From a virus: 20,409 bases of DNA. This document shows positions 13,351-20,409 of the stretch, piece by piece. The stretch spans positions 1 to 20,409 of IMG/VR virus record IMGVR_UViG_3300025093_000818; one strand, 5' to 3'. The translations under genes were made by a program, and so were the position numbers. Position 1 is the first letter of the stretch. Each line of letters starts with the position of its first letter. The notes below the pieces were generated by a model. The model saw only the letters and a list, made by a program, of their open reading frames with translations, had not been told where the DNA came from and made no database searches.

Positions 13351-16300
13351 TAAATAAAGTAGGTTTCCATACAGGCCCGGGCGGTAATCGCACTGGAATC
13401 AATGAAGATTATATACAGAAGTTGAATAGTGAAGGTGTTCAGGCTGTTATTAAGTCTGTCGATGATTATGGCCCAATATGGGAACTTATGCAATCTTCTA
13501 ACACATTGAACGTTGGGATATTTAGACTATCTCATGGTGGTTTTGACCTTCCAGATTACAATAAATCACCATGGGGAGCGGCCGTTGAGCATTGGCAAAA
13601 TATCTTATTTGCGTTACCGCCAGAATTCGACAAGCGTGTTTGGTTGGAAGTAATTAACGAACCAGACAAGAATCGCTCAGAATGGCTTGCCGATTTCTCA
13701 AAAAGCATTGCAACTATGATGCTTGAAGATGGGTACAAACCCGCGCTGTTTTCGTGGTCTAGTGGTGAGCCTGAACCAACTGATTGGACAGCCCCTAAAA
13801 TGGCAAGTTTACTGCAATGGGTTGGTGAACAGAACGGCAACGTAGCTATCGCATTGCATGAGTACGATTATGGCCGTATCGGAATGGAAAATACATACCC
13901 TAATCACATCGGCCGTTACACGAGATTAATAGATGCTTGTCGTCAGATGAACATATCTGTACCACCTATCTTAATTACAGAATGGGGATGGTCATACAAT
14001 AATATACCGCCACAAGAGCAGTGCATGACCGATATTGATTGGGCTGGCAGACTGTATGGATCAGAGACATCAATAAAGGGTGCTGGTATGTGGTATCTTG
14101 GTGGTGGAAGTAGTTGGGACAATATTTGCGACAAAGTTCAAAAACTAATAAAACCTACAGGTGAATGGTGCGTTGAAAACAGTACACCCGGAACAAATCC
14201 CCCACCGTTGCCACCACCTGATAGTGGGCAATGGCAAACAGTAGTTGATGAATGGTTTGAGGGTTACAATGATCCGCAAGGTTCCGATTGGTACGATCAA
14301 GATGGTGTGCAACAAGTGAGAAACGGGTGGGTATTGGCGTATCAGCAAGGATACAATAATGAAGTGCCACCAGAACAGCAAGAGGAAAATCAATACGGTT
14401 TAATGGAAGCAATATTTAGATGGGATGCTTTTGTTCCTCCTGAAGAATGGGACACACTATTAAACGAAAAAGGTCACGCTTACAAAGTTTTTGCACGTCA
14501 ACAGGCTTGGAATGGTGCATGGCAAGATACTGAATTACTACCAGCAGGAACTTATAGGTTAACATTAGAATATTTTGATGACAATTATGTCGACATTGTT
14601 GATGGTGCTAAAGTACCACCACCTGACCCACTTAGCTTTGAAGCTATGGTAGGAATGGGAAATGCTACAAGCTGGGACGACTCAGGATGGATAACATCAA
14701 TGTTTCAAATGGACAATGTAATACAGTTAACAATTACTACCACTGAACCAATGTCACCATTTTATAAATTACGTGGTAGATGGGCGATACTAAACCTATC
14801 TGCATGGGTGAAGAGATTTCATGTAGAACTATTGACTAGTATTCCTGAGCCACCAATCGAGCCACCTAACAATGAAGGTTGTGCAAGAGTCCCATACAAC
14901 AGGACAGTTATAGTCCCTAGTTCTGATATATCACTAAATGAATACTTGGACTTAGCTAGATTGGCGTTCAACGAAAAAGGTACAATTGGATTCAGCTATG
15001 ATGATGCTGGTATAGGATGTGGTCTATCCTCAAAAACAGCAATACTCTATGGTATATCTGAAGAAAATGAACAAACTTTCTTGGATTGGTATAATCAGTA
15101 TTATCCTAGCACCATTGTTAGATTCCGTTCTGTTCCTAAAAAAAACTTTAAGTTCACCCACTGGCCTACAGAATACAAGCAAATAACGCAAGGGTTTGGA
15201 GAAAATCCAGAAGATTATTACCCTTTGCCGGGACACGAGGGAGTTGATATGGTTGCTCCTCATGACTCGAAAATTTTCGCGGTAGCCAATGGTACAGTCA
15301 GCGACATGAGAGACTTAGGTGACAATAATCATGCTTATGGTCGGTTCGTAAGAGTATTGCACGATGATATATTACATGAAACCACTTACGCACATCTAAA
15401 TAGTATCTCTGTGGTATTAGGTCAGAGAGTCTATGGCGGTCAGGAGATTGGCAGGGCTGATAATACGGGGAATAGCCGTGGGAGTCACTTGCACTTAACA
15501 TTAAAACGTGAAGGTGCTACCACAAATGGTGAGACTGAATACCCTTACGATATAATTAACCCTGAGCCGTTTTTGGAGCCGTTGTTAGGCGATGACACAG
15601 GGAATGTTGCTTTTGGTGTTCATTGTTCCGCTACGGGCAATCTCGCAAGCGGTGAGGAGGATGTGATTAATATCGTTTCTCCAGAAATTATAAAGGTTCT
15701 CTCTTCCATGCCAGCACATGAAGTGACTCAATTGGCTACCACTCACCCTAACGCAGTATTTGTCGTGAGAGCTTTCTTGAGTTGGGGAAATAGATATATT
15801 ACGGCGCAAGACTTTTACCATTGGACATATGCAGATGTAGAAAGAACCATTGATGCAATTGGTGAAGGCCGAGAAGTATTACTGGAGATTCACAACGAGC
15901 CTAATCTAGCACTAGAAGGTTGTAATTTTGGTCAGGGTGGCTCATGGGCTAACGGACAAGAGTTTGCCACTTGGTTTATTGATGCTTTGAATCTATTTCA
16001 TGTAAGATTTGGAGATAGAGTTAGATACATGTACCCCGGCCTTTCTCCGGGGGGTAATATTAGTGGGCAAAGAATAAGTAATCAAACATTCTTTATCGAC
16101 TCTATAAACGCTTGGCAGATGGCCGATGCGTTAGGGGTTCATGCTTACTGGAATGAGGGGTTTAATCTGGACAGTGCCATTGATATTGTGAGTTGGTACA
16201 GAAATTACACTGTTAAAGATATTTATGTTACAGAGGCAAGTAATAATAGCGGTAGTGTTGATAATGTAACAAAGGGTCAACAGTATATTGAGTTTTGGGA

Positions 16301-16442
16301 TAAGTTGAAAACCATACAAGATGTAAAAGGGTTGATGTATTTCGTATTGTCTGCATTAGATGGTACATTTGATAGTGAAATCTGGGTAAAGAATGGGGAG
16401 AGTAATGGAATAGCAGAAGTGGTTTCTGGAAGAGGAGGTTGA
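13347..16442 (+). CDS. Giant multidomain lysin: glycosidase-like, beta domain, M23 endopeptidase, second glycosidase-like
   Basis: The protein has 1031 residues. Residues 1-275 form a TIM-barrel glycoside-hydrolase-like domain with clan GH-A catalytic signatures, LEVINEP (acid/base Glu105) and LITEWGW (nucleophile Glu212). A Pro-rich linker (281-294) leads to a beta-sandwich/CBM-like region (295-497). After a second Pro-rich linker and a spacer, residues 603-748 are a LytM/M23 zinc endopeptidase with GHEGVD (His630, Asp634), YAHL (His683) and GSHLHL (His714, His716), so all metal and catalytic residues are present. Residues 752-1031 are a second GH-A-like barrel with LEIHNEPNL (Glu851) and VTEASNN (Glu963). 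M23 enzymes cut peptidoglycan cross-bridges. The glycosidases may cut glycan strands or an outer polysaccharide. It lacks a signal peptide. Its place after the holin argues for an endolysin; a tail-borne enzyme is the alternative. Confidence 0.85.
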   Translation: MINKVGFHTGPGGNRTGINEDYIQKLNSEGVQAVIKSVDDYGPIWELMQSSNTLNVGIFRLSHGGFDLPDYNKSPWGAAVEHWQNILFALPPEFDKRVWLEVINEPDKNRSEWLADFSKSIATMMLEDGYKPALFSWSSGEPEPTDWTAPKMASLLQWVGEQNGNVAIALHEYDYGRIGMENTYPNHIGRYTRLIDACRQMNISVPPILITEWGWSYNNIPPQEQCMTDIDWAGRLYGSETSIKGAGMWYLGGGSSWDNICDKVQKLIKPTGEWCVENSTPGTNPPPLPPPDSGQWQTVVDEWFEGYNDPQGSDWYDQDGVQQVRNGWVLAYQQGYNNEVPPEQQEENQYGLMEAIFRWDAFVPPEEWDTLLNEKGHAYKVFARQQAWNGAWQDTELLPAGTYRLTLEYFDDNYVDIVDGAKVPPPDPLSFEAMVGMGNATSWDDSGWITSMFQMDNVIQLTITTTEPMSPFYKLRGRWAILNLSAWVKRFHVELLTSIPEPPIEPPNNEGCARVPYNRTVIVPSSDISLNEYLDLARLAFNEKGTIGFSYDDAGIGCGLSSKTAILYGISEENEQTFLDWYNQYYPSTIVRFRSVPKKNFKFTHWPTEYKQITQGFGENPEDYYPLPGHEGVDMVAPHDSKIFAVANGTVSDMRDLGDNNHAYGRFVRVLHDDILHETTYAHLNSISVVLGQRVYGGQEIGRADNTGNSRGSHLHLTLKREGATTNGETEYPYDIINPEPFLEPLLGDDTGNVAFGVHCSATGNLASGEEDVINIVSPEIIKVLSSMPAHEVTQLATTHPNAVFVVRAFLSWGNRYITAQDFYHWTYADVERTIDAIGEGREVLLEIHNEPNLALEGCNFGQGGSWANGQEFATWFIDALNLFHVRFGDRVRYMYPGLSPGGNISGQRISNQTFFIDSINAWQMADALGVHAYWNEGFNLDSAIDIVSWYRNYTVKDIYVTEASNNSGSVDNVTKGQQYIEFWDKLKTIQDVKGLMYFVLSALDGTFDSEIWVKNGESNGIAEVVSGRGG

Positions 16443-16443
16443 T

Positions 16444-16887
16444 ATGGATTGGATGACTTTGCTCGGTATTCTATTGGCTGGTGGTGGCGTTGGTGGTATC
16501 ATCACAGCATTCTCGAATTCAAGGAGAAGTAATTTAGATGGATGCTTGGAGTTAGTTAAGGAGCAACAGTCAAGAATAGAGATACTTGAGCGAGATTATG
16601 GGTTACTTAATGGCAAACTATTAGACATAATATCTCAACGTTCAACTGAAGAGCGAGATAATATAAGGGATGTGGCAAAGATGTCGTCTGAGTTGGGTCA
16701 CTTAAAAGAGAAGCTGGCTGGATATGAAACGAAGTTGCTTGAGCAAAAAACAGAGTATGAAGGCAAATTCAAGGAGCAGTCTGAGGTTATCGGCGTACTT
16801 AGAAGCAGTCTTAAAGCGGCCGAGGTTCAAATATCAGACCTGAAAAAAAAGTTATCAAAATATAAAGGACTCGTGAATGAGGAGTGA
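16444..16887 (+). CDS. Membrane-anchored coiled-coil protein (possible lysis accessory)
   Basis: The 147 residues start with one Gly-rich N-terminal membrane segment (about 4-23, LLGILLAGGGVGGIITAF), followed by SRRS, then about 110 residues of charged coiled coil (LVKEQQSRIEILERDYGLL ... AAEVQISDLKKKLSKYK). Strong SD AGAGGAGG (16431-16438) lies just before ATG 16444, one base after the lysin stop. The position and shape recall inner-membrane spanins (Rz-type). However, the basic residues after the segment suggest that the coiled coil stays in the cytoplasm, which argues against a spanin. It is the last gene before a regulatory gap. Confidence 0.65.
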   Translation: MDWMTLLGILLAGGGVGGIITAFSNSRRSNLDGCLELVKEQQSRIEILERDYGLLNGKLLDIISQRSTEERDNIRDVAKMSSELGHLKEKLAGYETKLLEQKTEYEGKFKEQSEVIGVLRSSLKAAEVQISDLKKKLSKYKGLVNEE

Positions 16888-16895
16888 AGAAAAAG

Positions 16896-16919
16896 AAAAA
16901 GCCTGTCATAGAGACAGGC
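16896..16919 (-). terminator. Minus-strand intrinsic terminator
   Basis: GCCTGTC (16901-16907) pairs perfectly with GACAGGC (16913-16919) around a 5-nt loop. The A-run before it on the + strand (16896-16900, then more A after one G) makes a U-tract for RNA read from the minus strand. On the + strand no T-tract follows, so it is oriented against all the annotated genes. Confidence 0.7.
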
Positions 16920-16959
16920 CAAAGGATATATATGACATCAATAACTTAGGTCTATAGTT

Positions 16960-16988
16960 ATGATAACATGATTATTGATTATTTGCAA
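16960..16988 (-). promoter_or_regulatory. Minus-strand sigma70-like promoter sharing a -35 box with the + promoter
   Basis: On the minus strand: TTGCAA (16988-16983), a 17-bp spacer, then TATCAT (16965-16960). TTGCAA is its own reverse complement and also serves the + strand promoter. The -10 lies in a small palindrome GTTATGATAAC (16957-16967). The predicted RNA would start near 16953 and end in the minus terminator after about 55-60 nt. Confidence 0.4.
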
Positions 16989-17011
16989 AAAGTGGTAAAT
17001 CCATATATAAT
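16983..17011 (+). promoter_or_regulatory. Sigma70-like promoter, first + unit of the 17 kb gap
   Basis: TTGCAA (16983-16988), a 17-bp spacer, then a perfect TATAAT (17006-17011). The predicted start near 17018 gives about 55 nt before the hairpin's T-run near 17070. Confidence 0.65.
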
Positions 17012-17049
17012 AAAAGGGAATTTCATAGGTTTTAGTTCACCCTCCTCTT

Positions 17050-17080
17050 AGCACCTCTTTATGGGGTGCTTTTATATTTA
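17050..17080 (+). terminator. Intrinsic terminator, first + unit
   Basis: AGCACCTC (17050-17057) pairs with GGGGTGCT (17063-17070), 8 bp with one wobble and a 5-nt loop. It is followed by TTTATATTTATT, a broken T-tract, so termination may be less efficient than at the other sites. Confidence 0.65.
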
Positions 17081-17089
17081 TTGTACAAC

Positions 17090-17118
17090 TTGACCCACAC
17101 CTATAATTATATTATAAT
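17090..17118 (+). promoter_or_regulatory. Strong sigma70-like promoter, second + unit
   Basis: TTGACC (17090-17095), a 17-bp spacer, then a perfect TATAAT (17113-17118). The predicted start near 17125 gives about 40 nt before the final T-tract at 17160-17166. Confidence 0.8.
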
Positions 17119-17136
17119 ACTTAAAACCGTACCCAA

Positions 17137-17166
17137 AGCGTACCTTGCAAAAGGTGCGCTTTTTTT
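17137..17166 (+). terminator. Intrinsic terminator/attenuator directly ahead of the tail module
   Basis: AGCGTACCTT (17137-17146) pairs with AAGGTGCGCT (17151-17160), with one wobble and a GCAA tetraloop (GNRA type, very stable). Seven T residues follow (17160-17166). The T-tract continues as ATTTTAAGGT into the SD of the gene at 17183, exactly as before the gene at 4245. Confidence 0.8.
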
Positions 17167-17182
17167 ATTTTAAGGTGACAAT

Positions 17183-17518
17183 ATGCCTACTTTTTTAAAT
17201 TGTTTCTTTGAAAACAATCCAGATTTACTAACGCAATTGGTGGCAGAAGTTCTTGCGGAGATGGCGGTTGCCAATTTCGTTAACGAAATACCTATCGGTG
17301 TTATTGATGGGATAAATACGACATTCACGCTGACTCAAATCCCTAATCCATCACAAGCAATTGTGTTGTATTTACTGGACACAGCACCGGGCGCAACACT
17401 ACTAGAACAACCCACGGATTACACCTATACACTGGTGGGTGGAACTACACCTACCCTAGAGTTAGCAATAGCACCATTAGTTACCCAAGAATTGCAAGTA
17501 TCCTATTACGCTGTTTAA
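17183..17518 (+). CDS. Small virion protein with a C-terminal beta-sandwich domain
   Basis: The protein has 111 residues. The N-terminal 35 residues are helical (LLTQLVAEVLAEMAVANFV). The remainder follows a pattern common in tail and baseplate proteins of tailed phages: GVIDGINTTFTLTQIPNP, an LYLL strand, PTDYTYTL, a LELAIAP strand, then a closing LQVSYYAV strand. That is a small beta sandwich of the 'NGxNxTFTL ... VYLNG ... DYT ... VxY' type. SD AAGG (17172-17175) lies 7 nt from the ATG, and the leader is described separately. It is the first gene of the last module; its role in the tail or head-tail junction is inferred. Confidence 0.7.
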   Translation: MPTFLNCFFENNPDLLTQLVAEVLAEMAVANFVNEIPIGVIDGINTTFTLTQIPNPSQAIVLYLLDTAPGATLLEQPTDYTYTLVGGTTPTLELAIAPLVTQELQVSYYAV

Positions 17519-17522
17519 TGCC

Positions 17523-18704
17523 ATGACTCACATCTATACACCTTGTCTTGAATATAAAGAATTAATTAAGGAGCTTTGTTTCCCTAGTGAGTGCGCGGCT
17601 TTTGGTGTAGTGGTGAAATGCGAGAAGTGCAACAAACCTGCAAGCAAATCTCTTCGAGAGTGGTGGCATAGGAATATGGAATCTGCTCAACAAGAGATTG
17701 AGGACATTATAGGGTGTCCAATTTGCCCAACTGAGATTTGTCAAGAGAAAGTTTACCTTAAAAAATGCCCCACCACTCTCAATAAGCGACCAATCGCTTA
17801 TTTGGGAAAGAAAGTTTTGATAGAGTCTCGAGAAGTGACGATTTGTTATCAAGAGCTTTCTGACTGTGGTGCTGATTTGCCATTTTATGTTGGGCCATCC
17901 TGCGATGACCAAAACGACTTGATTGGTGTAGTGGATATTATGGATTTACCTACTGATTATGACTTCAATCATGTTACTTTTAGGTATCCTGACTTTCTTT
18001 GTTACAACACTAAGCAAGTGTTGCAGTCTCCAAATTGTTTTAATGAGATAATTTGTAACGACACGGTATATGGAATAGAGGCGATTTGGCCGAAGTGCCA
18101 TCTGATACACCCGAACTGCGACAAGGCAAAATTGTCGGAGGTGGATTGTTTTTTAGAGACTATTGTTGTTGAGTTCTGGAAAATTGACGAGTCACTAGCA
18201 ATTGAAGTCCCTAACAAATGCTCTTGTGGTGGGTGCGCCTTGCCAAACTGCGGTTATGAGATTGAACTAGGCGATGCATTACAAGGCGAGGTTTGTATAA
18301 CTTCAACAGACTGCAGTTGCAAGTGTCAAGATGATTACATTTATGTTAATTATGCAATTGCTCACAACTGCGGTGATCCTGATAGAAACATGAATAGAAT
18401 GCTATCACTGTTGGCACTGTTGAAGCATGGTAACAAGAAGTTCTGTGATTGCGAGTCAGGAAACGACTATCTTGAATATATGTTAGCACTTGACCCATCC
18501 TATATCAATGCTACATCTCCATTCGATACTGTCAAAAATTTCCCGTTTGGAAAAACAAGAGCAGGAATGGAAATTAAAAAGTTGTTAGAGCAAATACAGA
18601 ATAGGCGTATAAAGCAAGGGCAAGCCAAAGTTCATAATGGTGGTATGGTGCATGGGGTTAATCCAGCAAAAAAACCGTTTAAATTTGGGAAGAGGTCATG
18701 GTGA
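17523..18704 (+). CDS. Very cysteine-rich structural protein (possible head-tail connector)
   Basis: The 393 residues include about 29 Cys (7%), many in CxxC or CxC pairs: KCEKC, GCPIC, KCSCGGC, CSCKC, CDC. The N-terminal 100 residues carry zinc-finger-like pairs (VVKCEKCNKPAS, IIGCPICPTEIC). The middle is beta-rich (REVTICYQEL, IGVVDIMDLP, VTFRYPDFLC). The C-terminus is helical and basic (MEIKKLLEQIQNRRIKQG, then KKPFKFGKRSW). The length and position ahead of a neck-like protein are compatible with a head-tail connector or collar component, but there is no family motif I recognise. The start is ATG 17523. The stop overlaps the next ATG (TGATG). Confidence 0.7.
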   Translation: MTHIYTPCLEYKELIKELCFPSECAAFGVVVKCEKCNKPASKSLREWWHRNMESAQQEIEDIIGCPICPTEICQEKVYLKKCPTTLNKRPIAYLGKKVLIESREVTICYQELSDCGADLPFYVGPSCDDQNDLIGVVDIMDLPTDYDFNHVTFRYPDFLCYNTKQVLQSPNCFNEIICNDTVYGIEAIWPKCHLIHPNCDKAKLSEVDCFLETIVVEFWKIDESLAIEVPNKCSCGGCALPNCGYEIELGDALQGEVCITSTDCSCKCQDDYIYVNYAIAHNCGDPDRNMNRMLSLLALLKHGNKKFCDCESGNDYLEYMLALDPSYINATSPFDTVKNFPFGKTRAGMEIKKLLEQIQNRRIKQGQAKVHNGGMVHGVNPAKKPFKFGKRSW

Positions 18705-19177
18705 TGGCGACTCAGGTAACGGTAAAAGTGCCAAAACTTCAGTGGTTAGGTGAATTCAGAAAAGCAAATGCTGAGTTCCTAAGTATTGCTGGTAATTTTA
18801 TTAAAAATCTAATCGAAACAAAGATAGAAAGAACATGGGATAGTCACTATCCTGTAAAAGTTCTTGTTGATTTCGAGGGATTAAGTGTTTTGGTGGTATG
18901 GGGTAGTGGTGGCGATCCACCATCTATATTGAATGAGGGTGGACCACAAACTGCAAGACTGCCTAGAGATGTTGAATCTGAGTTTATTCAAGTCTCAAAA
19001 ACGATTCCGGGGATATTAGAATCTGTAACACCTGATGCGGATTGGGTTGTAACCAATCGAGTAATAGGCACAGTGATTCCTAGAGAATTCGATAAAACTT
19101 TATTGAAAGAATTTGTAAACCGTTTCGACACGAATAAGGCTTATGCGCTTGCACTTCGGAGAGTCGGAATAAAATAA
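18704..19177 (+). CDS. Probable neck/tail-completion protein
   Basis: The protein has 157 residues from ATG 18704, chosen over ATG 18698 because the SD (GGGAAGAGG, 18687-18695) is 8 nt from 18704 but only 2 nt from 18698. It has a long N-terminal helix (WLGEFRKANAEFLSIAGNFIKNLIETKIERTW), then beta strands (VKVLVDFEGLSVLVVWGSGG), then a closing helical part (DKTLLKEFVNRFDTNKAYALALRR). This alpha-beta size and layout is like HK97 gp10-type neck or tail-completion proteins, an analogy from gene order and shape rather than from a motif. It lies between the Cys-rich protein and the truncated virion gene. Confidence 0.55.
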   Translation: MATQVTVKVPKLQWLGEFRKANAEFLSIAGNFIKNLIETKIERTWDSHYPVKVLVDFEGLSVLVVWGSGGDPPSILNEGGPQTARLPRDVESEFIQVSKTIPGILESVTPDADWVVTNRVIGTVIPREFDKTLLKEFVNRFDTNKAYALALRRVGIK

Positions 19178-19197
19178 CAACGGAGGTTATTTGAAAT

Positions 19198-20409
19198 ATG
19201 GCAACTTTAGTTAGTGACTATGTCATATACGTTCCCGAAACTGACGAACCGGGATCGTGCTTGGTAAAAGCCAAGTGTATTAAAATCGCGTCTGCACCAG
19301 AAAACCCAAGAGGGGCAAAGGTGTTCAATTGGTGCTTAAATACCACCACCAATCAGTGGGAGCCACACAGTAAAGGTGAACCACCTCCCCCAACATCCAC
19401 TATTACCATTCAAACGGCCGATAGTAGTCGAGCCGCTAAAAAAGTGCTAAGTGAGTTATTCGACATCGGTTGCGCTTGGGCAATGCAAGCTGTTGAAATT
19501 TGCGACAACACATTTCAACAGGTATTGACATTTCCCGGAATCGAAACAAACACAGCTACGCCAGACAATGGCTACGGTTTTGGTGTCCCCGGTGTGGATA
19601 CTGGTGCGGCTCCACCTGCTACCACAACCTACGAAGGGACTTGGCTAGGCCGTAAGTTCACATCTGATATTATTACAGATGGTATTCTTGAAAAAGTCAA
19701 CACTGAAGCCGGTGTACTGAATGCTCTGCTAAAGAAATTGGTATTTTGTGATATTCCTACTTGTGGCACTTGCACAAACACAAAACCGAGCAACGGCTGT
19801 CGTACTGCTTATGGTATTTTAGATGATGGTACAAATCCCATTTTGGCTGAGTATCATATTACGTTTGACGGTGTTGTTTCATTAGTAAGCACCGAAACTG
19901 TTTCTGTGAGTAACGGCATTGTTGACATTACTTGCTCAGATGGTCAAATCATTATGACCGATGGTACTTGCATCTTCACAAAATGTGGTAATCTGGGCTT
20001 CACTAAGGCCGTGTTGCCAGACGAAGTGCCAGCAGGTAGCATAAAAGGCTTGGCTAGTGCAGATGGTTACATTTACGCATTATTCAGTGTAAGTGGTGTA
20101 CTTTCTAGTACAAACGGCCGTAAATGGGTAGTGGCAATGCAAGATGGATTCTTCCCCACAGCACCACAGCAAACACGAATCAAAGCTGTTGGTAACGTTG
20201 TAGTTACAGTTGGTCTGGATAGCAGTCTGTTAATTAGTGTTAATAATGGCACGAGTTGGAATGAAGAACAAATTGATGCAACTAATGCAACAGACGATGT
20301 ATTGGATGTCGGTTTAGATTTACCTGACTTATTTAACAAGCGTCACGCTTTCTTGTACGTAGTTACCACCGATGGGACAAAAATGACCATCTATTTCAGC
20401 AATGATGAC
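19198..20409 (+). CDS. Large virion protein with Asp-box beta-propeller repeats (runs off the window)
   Basis: The 404 visible residues have no stop before the window ends. The N-terminal 60 residues are a small Cys-containing beta domain (SCLVKAKCIKI, FNWCLNTTTNQWEP), followed by EPPPPTST. A middle domain (about 70-270) has a helix-rich start, a disordered Gly/Thr/Pro stretch (120-145) and Cys-dense loops (FCDIPTCGTC, NGC). From about 280 a propeller begins. SSTNGRKW (303-310) and SVNNGTSW (346-353) match the BNR/Asp-box pattern S-x-(D/N)-x-G-x-x-W, and a third may start at the last visible residues (FSNDD). SD CGGAGG (19181-19186) is about 11 nt from ATG 19198. It may be a major tail or surface protein; the role is uncertain. 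Confidence 0.75.
   Translation, partial: MATLVSDYVIYVPETDEPGSCLVKAKCIKIASAPENPRGAKVFNWCLNTTTNQWEPHSKGEPPPPTSTITIQTADSSRAAKKVLSELFDIGCAWAMQAVEICDNTFQQVLTFPGIETNTATPDNGYGFGVPGVDTGAAPPATTTYEGTWLGRKFTSDIITDGILEKVNTEAGVLNALLKKLVFCDIPTCGTCTNTKPSNGCRTAYGILDDGTNPILAEYHITFDGVVSLVSTETVSVSNGIVDITCSDGQIIMTDGTCIFTKCGNLGFTKAVLPDEVPAGSIKGLASADGYIYALFSVSGVLSSTNGRKWVVAMQDGFFPTAPQQTRIKAVGNVVVTVGLDSSLLISVNNGTSWNEEQIDATNATDDVLDVGLDLPDLFNKRHAFLYVVTTDGTKMTIYFSNDD

Noticed and set aside
16968-17051. 27-codon + frame (MIIDYLQKVV...) in the 17 kb gap
   Set aside because: There is no SD, it runs through a promoter with a perfect TATAAT, and it ends in the next hairpin region.
1-20409. tRNA genes, CRISPR arrays, insertion sequences, integrase or attachment sites
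   Set aside because: No cloverleaf, no regularly spaced direct repeats, no transposase or integrase motifs and no long terminal repeats were seen on either strand.

Overview
The window is part of a dsDNA tailed-phage (Caudoviricetes) genome or prophage. Every convincing gene lies on the + strand. The genes are packed tightly with ATGA, TAATG or TGATG overlaps, and the content is almost entirely virion morphogenesis plus lysis. Composition is AT-leaning. Shine-Dalgarno (SD) sites are ordinary AGGAGG-type, and the gaps carry textbook sigma70-like promoters (TTGACA / TATAAT, 16-17 bp spacers). That suggests a bacterial host with a housekeeping sigma factor of the E. coli type. I cannot name the host or the closest phage from sequence alone.

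Layout: (1) 1-3938, packaging: the tail of an upstream gene, the large terminase, the portal and a small zinc-ribbon protein. (2) 3939-4244, a regulatory gap. (3) 4245-7524, the capsid module: a small helix-hairpin-helix protein, an HK97-type prohead protease with an in-frame nested scaffold, and the probable major capsid protein followed by a terminator-like hairpin. (4) 7525-8360, small accessory proteins, one interrupted by an in-frame UGA. (5) 8360-13108, a run of secreted-looking beta-rich virion proteins that resemble tail-fibre, decoration or receptor-binding proteins. (6) 13108-16887, lysis: a holin-like protein, a 1031-residue lysin (glycosidase-like, M23 peptidase, glycosidase-like) and a membrane/coiled-coil protein. 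(7) 16888-17182, a second regulatory gap. (8) 17183-20409, a small beta-rich protein, a very cysteine-rich protein, a probable neck/tail-completion protein and a truncated beta-propeller virion protein that runs off the window.

The most unusual feature is how the gaps are built. In all three long non-coding gaps (1819-1980, 3939-4244, 16888-17182), sigma70-like promoters alternate with intrinsic-terminator hairpins about 40-115 nt downstream. The last hairpin's U-tract in two gaps runs directly into the SD of the next gene through an identical 17-nt block. One further promoter/terminator pair points to the minus strand and shares a palindromic -35 box with a + promoter. This could be a set of attenuated leaders that need antitermination, a set of very short phage RNAs, or both. 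Other points of interest are the in-frame UGA gene after the capsid gene, the double-glycosidase/M23 lysin, the nested scaffold start, a possibly leaderless portal mRNA and a high cysteine content in several virion proteins.
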